Shown here: positions 1-5,741 of the stretch, piece after piece
How the letters are laid out: every line of letters begins with the position of its first letter
Position numbering within the stretch: position 1 is the first letter of the stretch
Assembly (NCBI GenBank): GCA_012514785.1
Contig: JAAYZP010000215.1
Coordinates: forward strand, 1-7,550
Source of the DNA: Propionibacterium sp.
GTDB taxonomy: Bacteria > Actinomycetota > Actinomycetes > Propionibacteriales > Propionibacteriaceae
DNA: 7,550 bases
Reading direction: 5' to 3'
Made by a program: the position numbers and the translations under genes
Notes under the pieces: model-generated
Databases searched by the model: none
What the model saw: only the letters and a program-made list of their open reading frames with translations
Told to the model about the DNA's origin: nothing

Positions 1-1370
1 TCACGCTGGTGGCCAGCCGGATGTTCGGCCCGGTGCTCGCCAGCTCCGCCGAGGGGTTCTGGCTGATGGAATCGCCGATGGATCGTCGCCGCCTGCTCGG
101 CGGCCGTTTCGTCGTCTCGGTGCTGCTCGCGGGGGTGCTCGTCGCCGTCTTCGCCGGCCTGGTCGCTGCCCTGACGGGCTCCTCGCTCGTCAACGTCGGC
201 ATCTGGGCAGGCTCTGCCGGGCTCGCCGCCGCGGGGTTGACCGCGTTGGCAGGGCTGGAGCAGACCTTCGACCGCCGGGCACTGATCGTCGCGGTGCAGT
301 GGGTCACCGGACTCGCGGCCGCCGCCACCCTCGGGCTGCTGGTGGCCGCCGCAGCCGGGTGGCTCTCGATCGAGGCGAGCGTCGACGTCGACTTCGTCAT
401 CCTCGGGGGAGCAGTCGGGCTCGTGCTGCTCGTGCTGGCGGGGATCTGGGCGTTCACGCGCCTCAGGGAGATCCGGCGCGCACGCCTCACCTCCGGCGGC
501 TCGCTGCTCAACAGCCTGCAGGGTGCCGCGTTCGCGCTCGAGTTCGCGCTCATCCGCGACATCCTCGTCGAGGCGAAGCAGCGCGAGAAGGGCCACGTGA
601 ACCCGACGCGCGGCTCCGGCCGGGGCACCACCGCGCTCGTGATGCGCGACGTGCAGCGGCTCATGCGCAACCCGCTGAGCGTCGTGGTGTTCATCGGCAC
701 GATCATCGTCCCGTACGCCGTGACGGCGCTCGGCCTGCAGGCCCTCAACGTCGCCATCTCCGGCATCGTCGTGATGGCGGCGCTCATCCCGTTCATGAAC
801 TCCCTTCGGGTCCTCTCGCGCACGAAGGGGCTCGCGCGACTCTTCCCGTTCTCGCCGACGAAGCTGCGCCAGGCCACGATGGTGGTCCCGGCCCTGCTCG
901 CGCTGGTGTGGGTGGTCGGCGCGTTCCCGGCGTTCGCTGGGCTCACAGGGGAGGAGCCGGTGCCGTTCTTCGAGGCGGCCTCCACCGCCGTCGTCGCGGG
1001 GCTCGGCGGTTTCCTCGGCGCCGTGCGCTGGGTGTCCGCGAAGCCGGCGTCGTACTCCGGCCCGCTGGTGGCCACCGGCACGGGCGCGATGCCGCCGGGC
1101 CTGATGTTCTCGATGATCCGCGGGTTCGACATGATCGCGCTCACGACGCTGCCGCTCCTGTTCGGGCTGCCCGCCTGGGTCTCGATCGTCATCGGGGCGA
1201 TCGCGTTCGGTTTCCTCAGCTCGGGTCTCGACCAGCAGACGCTGATGGAGCAGTCGCAGGAGCAGCGCGAGGAGCTGGACCGGGAGAAGGCGCGTGCGCG
1301 CGGCGAGGGCCCGGCCAAGCAGAAGATCAAGGTCCAGCGTGGCCAGAGCGGCGGGCAGCGTCGTCGCTAG
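1..1370 (+). CDS. Multi-pass membrane protein, DUF6297 / ABC exporter permease-like (5' end outside window)
   Basis: This is probably the membrane component of an actinobacterial ABC exporter; substrate unknown. The frame is open to the window's first base, so the gene is 5'-truncated; the GTG at 9 and ATG at 21 are probably internal codons. Numbering from the GTG at 9 (453 residues), hydrophobic segments lie near 33-57, 61-81, 91-118, 127-150, 222-244, 247-265, 290-313, 323-343 and 375-405. A soluble linker (about 151-221) splits them into two blocks. The stretch around ESPMDRRRLL (21-30), just before a membrane helix, resembles the motif I associate with the DUF6297 family (remembered, not searched). 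The last 45 residues are charged and end in a basic Arg/Lys-rich tail, probably cytoplasmic. No Walker motifs are seen, so it is not the ATPase; an ATPase gene may lie upstream, outside the window. It converges with menF. The membrane-protein call is firm; the family is moderately certain. Confidence 0.75.
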   Translation, partial: TLVASRMFGPVLASSAEGFWLMESPMDRRRLLGGRFVVSVLLAGVLVAVFAGLVAALTGSSLVNVGIWAGSAGLAAAGLTALAGLEQTFDRRALIVAVQWVTGLAAAATLGLLVAAAAGWLSIEASVDVDFVILGGAVGLVLLVLAGIWAFTRLREIRRARLTSGGSLLNSLQGAAFALEFALIRDILVEAKQREKGHVNPTRGSGRGTTALVMRDVQRLMRNPLSVVVFIGTIIVPYAVTALGLQALNVAISGIVVMAALIPFMNSLRVLSRTKGLARLFPFSPTKLRQATMVVPALLALVWVVGAFPAFAGLTGEEPVPFFEAASTAVVAGLGGFLGAVRWVSAKPASYSGPLVATGTGAMPPGLMFSMIRGFDMIALTTLPLLFGLPAWVSIVIGAIAFGFLSSGLDQQTLMEQSQEQREELDREKARARGEGPAKQKIKVQRGQSGGQRRR

Positions 1371-1391
1371 CCGCAGGCGAACCGCGCCCGG
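1371..1391. other. Short convergent intergenic gap
   Basis: Only 21 bp separate the stop codons of the permease gene and menF, which face each other. I see no stem-loop with a T tract here on either strand. Transcripts from the two sides probably run into the opposite gene, or end by a factor-dependent mechanism. This is an inference from the absence of a visible intrinsic terminator. Confidence 0.6.
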
Positions 1392-2654
1392 TCAGTCCAG
1401 GTCCAGCGCCTGCAACATCGGGATGAACTTCGCCCGGGTCTCAGCCAGCTCGTCGGCCGGTTCGGAATCCGCGACGATGCCCGCGCCGGCGAACAGCCGG
1501 ATCTGCTCCGGGCTCTCCGGGTCGCAGTAGCCGCCGCGCAGCGCGATCGTCCACTCCCCGTCGCCCTGCATGTCCACCCAGCCGACGGGCCCCGCGTAGC
1601 GTCCCCGGTCCATGCCCTCGATATCCGCGATCATGTCGCGCGCGAGGTGCGTGGGCGTCCCGCAGACCGCGGCCGACGGGTGTAGCTCTGCGGCCATCCG
1701 CAGCGAGCTCACCCCGGGATCGGCGACGCCGGTGATGTCGGTGGCCAGGTGCAGCACGTTCGGCAGCGGTAGCACCGACGGCGCCTCCGGCACGTTCATG
1801 GCCCGGCAGAAGTGCTCAAGGGCTTGCGCGACCGAGTCGACGGCGAACTCGTGCTCGCGCATGTCCTTGGTGCTGCGCGCCAGCTGGGCGGCCTTCGAGA
1901 GGGGGTCCGTCTGGTCCGGGCCGACGGAGATGGTGCCCGCCAGGACGCGCGACGTGACGAGCCCGTCCGCGACGCGCACCAGCAGCTCCGGCGTGGCGCC
2001 GACCATGCCGTCGATGAGGTAGGTCCAGGTCATGGGGTAATGCTCGAGCAGCCGCGCGACGAGGGCGCGCAGGTCGATCGGGACGTCGGCGCGCGCGATC
2101 AGGTCGCGCGCGAGGACCACCTTGTGGACGTCGCCGGTGCGGATCAGCTCGACGCAGCGGGCGACGATGCCCGCCCACTCGTCCTGCGTAATGGTGCCCT
2201 GGCCGAGCTGGAGCCCCGTGGGGAACACCGGCGCGTCGCCCGGCGGGGGAAGCGTGAGGTCGCGCTCGTCGCCGAGTTTCGTCAGCCAGTACTGGCCGGC
2301 GCGCCGCCCGACGATGATCCTCGGCACGGTCAGCACCGAGCGAAATGCCGAGCGGTCCGGGTCGAAGACGAAGGAGCCGAGCGCGAGCGGCCCGATGCCG
2401 CTGGCGCCGGGGAATTCGGAGTCGTGGTCGATCTGGGACGCGATCTCGGACCACCAGACGTCGGCCGTCTGGATGTAGTCGGTCTCAAATCGGGCGACCT
2501 CGCCGATGCCGATGAACCCCTCGCCCCGACGGATGAACGCCGACGCCGGCCCGCTGCTCGGCAGGTAGCGTTCGAGGGGTCCTGGATCGTCGATCGCGAC
2601 GGTGGTGGCGCGCATCCGCGCAGTGCCGAAATCCAGAATCACCTTGTGAAGCAT
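1392..2654 (-). CDS. menF: Isochorismate synthase (menaquinone pathway)
   Basis: This enzyme converts chorismate to isochorismate, the first committed step to menaquinone. The 420-residue protein is a normal length. The C-terminal two thirds form a chorismate-binding domain. VHKVVLARD carries the predicted general-base Lys178. GATPELL contains Glu223, LAGT lies at 238-241, EHE at 267-269, HPSAAVCGTP at 325-334, and YAGPVGW at 353-359. The domain ends with Arg373, FAGAGIV (388-394) and a Mg-binding type ExxxK (Glu405/Lys409). Lys178 favours isochorismate synthase over anthranilate or aminodeoxychorismate synthase. A siderophore-type isochorismate synthase (EntC/DhbC) has the same motifs; the adjacent quinone reductase and complex I genes favour MenF. 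ATG at 2654 is the most upstream start, since an in-frame stop lies at 2688-2690 and no start codon falls between. It has no recognisable Shine-Dalgarno sequence. It is divergent from the reductase/nuo unit and convergent with the permease gene. Confidence 0.93.
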   Translation of the reverse strand: MLHKVILDFGTARMRATTVAIDDPGPLERYLPSSGPASAFIRRGEGFIGIGEVARFETDYIQTADVWWSEIASQIDHDSEFPGASGIGPLALGSFVFDPDRSAFRSVLTVPRIIVGRRAGQYWLTKLGDERDLTLPPPGDAPVFPTGLQLGQGTITQDEWAGIVARCVELIRTGDVHKVVLARDLIARADVPIDLRALVARLLEHYPMTWTYLIDGMVGATPELLVRVADGLVTSRVLAGTISVGPDQTDPLSKAAQLARSTKDMREHEFAVDSVAQALEHFCRAMNVPEAPSVLPLPNVLHLATDITGVADPGVSSLRMAAELHPSAAVCGTPTHLARDMIADIEGMDRGRYAGPVGWVDMQGDGEWTIALRGGYCDPESPEQIRLFAGAGIVADSEPADELAETRAKFIPMLQALDLD

Positions 2655-2690
2655 AGCCGCTGTTGCTAGGCCGTGCGCATCCGGCCACTA

Positions 2691-2722
2691 CGAATTTAGC
2701 TACACAAAATTAGGCAAATTCG
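2691..2722. repeat. AT-rich inverted repeat, 7-bp arms, operator-like
   Basis: CGAATTT at 2691-2697 and its exact inverse AAATTCG at 2716-2722 are separated by 18 bp of mostly A/T. The centres of the arms are 25 bp apart, a little over two helical turns. A third copy of the 7-mer (AAATTCG) lies at 2798-2804, overlapping the ribosome binding site of the reductase gene. A 7-mer this AT-rich is rare in such GC-rich DNA. The arrangement could be a binding site for a dimeric regulator, or simply part of a menF promoter. No regulator can be named. Confidence 0.4.
2693..2698 (-). promoter_or_regulatory. Weak candidate -10 for menF
   Basis: On the minus strand TAAATT fits TANNNT and would put the transcript start near 2687, about 33 nt before the menF ATG. 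A TTGCCT at 2717-2712 resembles a -35, but its spacing to this -10 is only 13 bp, so the pair is not convincing. The element lies inside the left arm of the AT-rich inverted repeat, which could couple menF expression to whatever binds there. Confidence 0.2.
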
Positions 2723-2727
2723 CGCGT

Positions 2728-2763
2728 GGGGGGGTCGGCTGGCACCTTCCAGCCGACACCCCT
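2728..2763. repeat. Strong inverted repeat / potential stem-loop
   Basis: GTCGGCTGG (2734-2742) and CCAGCCGAC (2749-2757) are perfect 9-bp inverted arms around the 6-nt loop CACCTT. One G/A mismatch (2733/2758) is followed outward by four further G-C pairs and a G-T pair, so the stem can extend to about 2728-2763. No T tract follows on either strand, so it does not look like an intrinsic terminator. It lies immediately upstream of the candidate -10 hexamer and covers the candidate -35. It would therefore act as DNA (an operator) on the right-hand promoter rather than as transcript from it. Confidence 0.6.
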
Positions 2764-2768
2764 AGACT
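2739..2768 (+). promoter_or_regulatory. Candidate promoter for the reductase-nuo unit
   Basis: The hexamer TAGACT at 2763-2768 fits the actinobacterial housekeeping -10 pattern TANNNT. CTGGCA at 2739-2744 matches TTGACA at four of six positions and is 18 bp upstream. Transcription would begin near 2775, giving a leader of about 40 nt with the ribosome binding site at its 3' end. The -35 falls within the dyad at 2728-2763. This is a pattern match only; no other good candidate was seen for this direction. Confidence 0.4.
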
Positions 2769-2803
2769 GGCCAGGACGGTCCCAATGTCGTGGATAGAAA
2801 TTC

Positions 2804-2809
2804 GAGGTG
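2804..2809 (+). promoter_or_regulatory. Ribosome binding site that fixes the reductase start
   Basis: GAGGTG at 2804-2809 lies 7 nt before the ATG at 2817, an ideal Shine-Dalgarno spacing. The frame also has a GTG at 2790, but nothing resembling a Shine-Dalgarno sequence precedes it at a usable distance. The start is therefore placed at 2817. Confidence 0.8.
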
Positions 2810-2816
2810 CGCACTT

Positions 2817-4085
2817 ATGGCTAATGCTTCTTCCGAAGCGGATGTCATTGTCGTCGGCGCTGGCCCAGCCGGGTCGACGACCGCGGCCTACCTGGCGCAG
2901 CACGGCCTGAGTGTCACCCTCCTCGAGAAATCGCATTTCCCGAGGGAAAAGGTGTGCGGCGACGGCCTCACACCGCGCGCCACCCGCCAGCTCGTCCGTC
3001 TGGGCATCGACGTCTCGGAGAGCAACGGCTGGCTGCACAACAAGGGCCTGCGGGTCTACGCCGGCCGACGGGATCCGTACCACTTCGAGTGGCCCGAGCT
3101 GAAGGACTTCCCGAGCTACGGGCTCTCCCGGGTCCGCTCCGATTTTGACAACCTCCTGGCGGAGCGCGCCGTCGAGCTCGGCGCCGACCTCCACCAGGGC
3201 GCGAACGTGACCGGCCCGATCCTCGACGACCGCAGCGGGCGCATCGTCGGCGTCACCACGAAGACGGGCGAGGAGCACCGCGCGCCGATCGTCGTCTCCG
3301 CCGACGGCAACTCCGCCCGCCTCGCGATCAGCATGGGCATCAACAAGCGCGACGACCGCCCCATGGGTGTGGCGGTGCGCACCTACTTCAAGTCCCCGCG
3401 CCACGACGACGACTACCTGGAGAGCTGGCTCGAGCTGTGGGACGGCGAGCCCGGTAAGTCGACGCTGATGCCCGGCTACGGCTGGGTCTTCGCCATGGGT
3501 GACGGCACCAGCAACGTCGGCCTCGGGGTGCTCAGCACCTCGAAGGGCTTCGGCAAGACCGACTACCGCGCACTGCTCAAGCGCTGGCTCGCGAACACCC
3601 CCGACGAGTGGGGTTTCCGCGACGAGAACCAGGTGGGCAAGATCCAGGGGGCGGCGCTGCCGATGGGCTTCAACCGCCAGCCCCACTACGGCCGCGGCCT
3701 GCTGCTCGTCGGCGACTCCGGCGGCATGGTGAGCCCCTTCAACGGTGAGGGCATCCCGTACGCGATGGAGGCGGCCGAGTACGGCGCCCACGCGATCGCC
3801 GACGCGTTCGCCCGCGGCGTCGGCACCCGATCGGCCGAGCAGGCGCTCCAGGCCTACCCAGCGCAGCTGCGCGCCGAACTCGGTGGCTTCCAGCGACTCG
3901 GAACGATTTTCACAAAACTTATTGGTAATCCCACCATCATGAAGCTGTGCACGAAGTACGGCTTGCCGCGCAAGACGCTCATGGCGCTGGTCATGAAGCT
4001 GCTCGCGAACCTCACGGACGCCCACGAGGGCGACTGGATGGACAAGCTCATCAACATGCTGCAGAAGGCCGCCCCGTCGGCCTAG
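2817..4085 (+). CDS. Geranylgeranyl reductase family FAD-dependent oxidoreductase, probable menaquinone side-chain reductase
   Basis: This flavoprotein probably reduces one or more double bonds of the isoprenoid chain of menaquinone at the membrane, like mycobacterial MenJ. The product is 422 residues from the ATG at 2817, a usual length for the family. DVIVVGAGPAGS (9-20) is the N-terminal Rossmann FAD site with GxGxxG, and Glu37 ends the second strand. FPREKVCGDGL (41-51) is the family signature. GYGWVF (220-225) matches the substrate-side motif of geranylgeranyl reductases. The second FAD motif is GDSGG followed by PFNGEGI (299-313). No signal peptide or clear membrane helix is seen. It is 30 bp upstream of nuoA in the same direction, which supports a quinone role over chlorophyll or archaeal lipid metabolism. 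A patch of codons ending in A or T (3906-3929) is unlike the rest of the gene. The alternative is reduction of another polyprenyl compound. Confidence 0.88.
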   Translation: MANASSEADVIVVGAGPAGSTTAAYLAQHGLSVTLLEKSHFPREKVCGDGLTPRATRQLVRLGIDVSESNGWLHNKGLRVYAGRRDPYHFEWPELKDFPSYGLSRVRSDFDNLLAERAVELGADLHQGANVTGPILDDRSGRIVGVTTKTGEEHRAPIVVSADGNSARLAISMGINKRDDRPMGVAVRTYFKSPRHDDDYLESWLELWDGEPGKSTLMPGYGWVFAMGDGTSNVGLGVLSTSKGFGKTDYRALLKRWLANTPDEWGFRDENQVGKIQGAALPMGFNRQPHYGRGLLLVGDSGGMVSPFNGEGIPYAMEAAEYGAHAIADAFARGVGTRSAEQALQAYPAQLRAELGGFQRLGTIFTKLIGNPTIMKLCTKYGLPRKTLMALVMKLLANLTDAHEGDWMDKLINMLQKAAPSA

Positions 4086-4115
4086 CAGTGAAGTAGTAAG
4101 TGAAAAGGAGTCATC

Positions 4116-4475
4116 GTGAATCCCTACATCCCGGTACTGGGCATCATGGTGCTGGCCACCGGTTTTGTGATCGTATCGATGCTCTTGAGCGCCGTCCTCG
4201 GTCCGAAACGCTACAACCGCGCCAAGCACGACGCGTTCGAGTGCGGCATGCAGCCCACGCCGCAGCCCGTCGGTGGCGGCCGCTTCCCGGTGAAGTACTA
4301 CATCACGGCGATGCTGTTCATCGTCTTCGACATCGAGGTCGTCTTTCTCTATCCGTTCGCGGTGGCGCGTAACCAGATGGATCTGTTCGTCGTCTTCCAG
4401 ATGGTGCTGTTCATCGGGCTCGTGTTCGTCGCCCTCTTCTATGTCCTGCGCCGCAAGGGCTTGGACTGGGACTGA
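4116..4475 (+). CDS. nuoA: NADH-quinone oxidoreductase subunit A
   Basis: NuoA is a small membrane subunit of complex I at the junction of the hydrophilic arm and the membrane arm, next to the quinone cavity. At 119 residues it is of normal size. Three membrane helices lie at about 5-28, 61-84 and 89-111. The conserved loop between helices 1 and 2 contains FECGM (41-45), and helix 2 carries FDIEVVFLYP (71-80), the family hallmark with its buried Asp/Glu pair. The start is GTG at 4116, preceded by AAAGGAG at 4104-4110 with 5-nt spacing. Thirty base pairs separate it from the reductase gene, with no terminator between, so the two are probably co-transcribed. Confidence 0.96.
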   Translation: MNPYIPVLGIMVLATGFVIVSMLLSAVLGPKRYNRAKHDAFECGMQPTPQPVGGGRFPVKYYITAMLFIVFDIEVVFLYPFAVARNQMDLFVVFQMVLFIGLVFVALFYVLRRKGLDWD

Positions 4476-4497
4476 CCAGGTATAAGGAGCTATTGCA

Positions 4498-5052
4498 ATG
4501 GGTATCGAAGACAAGATTCCGCAGGGGATCCTGCTGACGTCCGTCGAAGCGATCGCCGGCTGGATGCGCAAGACCTCGTTCTGGCCCGCCACCATGGGCC
4601 TGGCCTGCTGCGCCATCGAGATGATGGCCTTCGGCACGCCGCGTTTCGACGCCGGCCGCTGGGGCCAGGAGGTCTTCCGCTCGCCGCGCCAGTCCGACCT
4701 GCTGATCGTCTCCGGGCGTGTCACGCAGAAGATGGCGCCGGTGCTGCGCCAGATCTATGACCAGATGCCGAACCCGAAGTGGGTCATCGCCATGGGCGCG
4801 TGCTCCAGCTCCGGCGGCATGTTCAACAACTACTCCGTCGTGCAGGGCGTGGACCACATCATGCCCGTCGACATGTACATCCCGGGCTGCCCGCCGCGCC
4901 CGGACCAGCTGATCGACGGCATCTTCAAGCTCCGCGCCGAGGTGCAGTTCGAGACGAAGATGGGCCAGAACCGCCTCGACGAGATCGAGGAACTCGAGCA
5001 GGCGGCCATGGCTGCCCCGGCCAAGATCGAGCAGAAGGGACTCATGCGATGA
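4498..5052 (+). CDS. nuoB: NADH-quinone oxidoreductase subunit B (N2 cluster)
   Basis: NuoB binds the terminal [4Fe-4S] cluster N2, which hands electrons to menaquinone at the interface with NuoD. All four expected ligands are present: the tandem Cys37-Cys38 in GLACCAIEMM, Cys102 in GACSSSGG and Cys131 in IPGCPPRP. The protein has 184 residues. The last 25 or so form a charged, probably helical tail beyond the conserved core, which is common in actinobacterial homologues. TAAGGAG at 4483-4489 is 8 nt before the ATG. The gene follows nuoA after 22 bp, and its TGA overlaps the nuoC start as ATGA, indicating translational coupling. Confidence 0.97.
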   Translation: MGIEDKIPQGILLTSVEAIAGWMRKTSFWPATMGLACCAIEMMAFGTPRFDAGRWGQEVFRSPRQSDLLIVSGRVTQKMAPVLRQIYDQMPNPKWVIAMGACSSSGGMFNNYSVVQGVDHIMPVDMYIPGCPPRPDQLIDGIFKLRAEVQFETKMGQNRLDEIEELEQAAMAAPAKIEQKGLMR

Positions 5053-5741
5053 CCGATCCGAATCTCCCGGAGACCTCGGCGGAAGCGCAGAGCCACCCGG
5101 CGCCCGTGTTCGCCACGAAGGAGGGCATGTGGTCGAGGGGTTCCGGTGACACCTCCGGCTACGGCGGCCTCACGCGCGAGCTGTCCATGCCGGGCCAGGC
5201 CACCCCGCCGTTCGACGACGACCAGGCCGACTCCGTCTACAACCGCGCGCTCGAAGTGCTGCCCGGTTTCGGCGACTTCAAGGTGCTGTACCACAACAAG
5301 GAACTGACGGTCTACGTCCCCCGCGAGCACCTGCGGGAGGTCGCGCGCACGTTCCGCGACGACCCGTTCCTGCGCTTCGAGGTGATCATGAGCATCTCCG
5401 GCGTGCACTACCCGCACGAGACGGGCGCCGAGCTGCACTCGGTGTACCACCTGCTCTCCTACACGCACAACCGTCGCGTGCGTCTCGAGGTCACCTGCCC
5501 CGACGACGACCCGCACATCCCGTCGGTGGTGGACACCTACCCGATGGCCGACTACGACGAGCGCGAGACCTGGGACATGTTCGGGATCATCTACGACGGA
5601 CACCCGGCACTGACCCGCATCCTCATGCCCGATGACTGGCACGGCCACCCGCAGCGGAAGGACTACCCGCTGGGCGGTATCGACATCGAGTACAAGGGCG
5701 CCTATGTGCCGGCGCCGGACAACCGAAGGGACTACTCGTGA
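5049..5741 (+). CDS. nuoC: NADH-quinone oxidoreductase subunit C
   Basis: NuoC is the 30-kDa-type subunit of the connecting module of complex I; it binds no cofactor and packs against NuoD and NuoB. The product has 230 residues from the ATG at 5049, which overlaps the nuoB stop and has GAAGGG 9 nt upstream. The frame remains open further upstream, inside nuoB, but that part is out of frame with a real gene and is not used. The family signature is clear in the C-terminal half: ERETWDMFGI (171-180), GHPALTRILMP (184-194) and QRKDYPLGG (202-210). The first 60 residues form an extension rich in Gly, Ser and Asp, with DTSGYGGL at 34-41, resembling actinobacterial NuoC and not E. coli. It is not fused to NuoD, unlike the E. 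coli NuoCD protein. Its stop overlaps nuoD as GTGA. Confidence 0.96.
   Translation: MTDPNLPETSAEAQSHPAPVFATKEGMWSRGSGDTSGYGGLTRELSMPGQATPPFDDDQADSVYNRALEVLPGFGDFKVLYHNKELTVYVPREHLREVARTFRDDPFLRFEVIMSISGVHYPHETGAELHSVYHLLSYTHNRRVRLEVTCPDDDPHIPSVVDTYPMADYDERETWDMFGIIYDGHPALTRILMPDDWHGHPQRKDYPLGGIDIEYKGAYVPAPDNRRDYS

Larger units (their letters stand above)
2655..2816. promoter_or_regulatory. Divergent control region between menF and the reductase-nuo unit
   Basis: This 162-bp region separates two genes transcribed away from each other and is the only substantial non-coding stretch in the window. It must hold the promoters of both sides, unless one is internal to a gene. From left to right it has the menF leader (2655-2690), an AT-rich island (2691-2720) unlike the surrounding GC-rich DNA, a run of seven G (2728-2734), a strong dyad (2728-2763), a candidate -10 hexamer (2763-2768) and the leader of the reductase gene with its ribosome binding site. 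Because MenF and the right-hand genes act on the same quinone pool, joint regulation is plausible, but this is inference. Confidence 0.7.

Noticed and set aside
299..1426. A 375-codon plus-strand frame overlapping the membrane protein gene.
   Set aside because: Its product is dominated by Arg, Ala, Gly and His, typical of an out-of-frame read, whereas the frame ending at 1370 gives well-formed membrane helices.
1812..2669. A 285-codon plus-strand frame opposite menF.
   Set aside because: The menF motifs on the other strand are complete; this frame gives charged low-complexity sequence typical of GC-rich antisense.
2728..2763. The dyad as a Rho-independent terminator.
   Set aside because: No T tract follows on either strand, and no gene ends here; both neighbours start from this region.
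2700..4724. A 674-codon open frame on the minus strand, opposite the reductase gene, nuoA and the start of nuoB.
   Set aside because: The sense strand carries three unmistakable genes with family motifs. The antisense product is low-complexity, rich in His, Asp, Val and Arg, as expected from the mirror of GC3-biased codons, and has no ribosome binding site or recognisable domain.
4779..5048. Upstream extension of the nuoC frame into nuoB.
   Set aside because: The 90 extra codons are an out-of-frame read of nuoB; the ATG at 5049 has a Shine-Dalgarno sequence and the usual overlap with the nuoB stop.
4830..5648. A 272-codon minus-strand frame opposite nuoB and nuoC.
   Set aside because: It is a shadow of two clear complex I genes and crosses their junction; no motif or start signal supports it.
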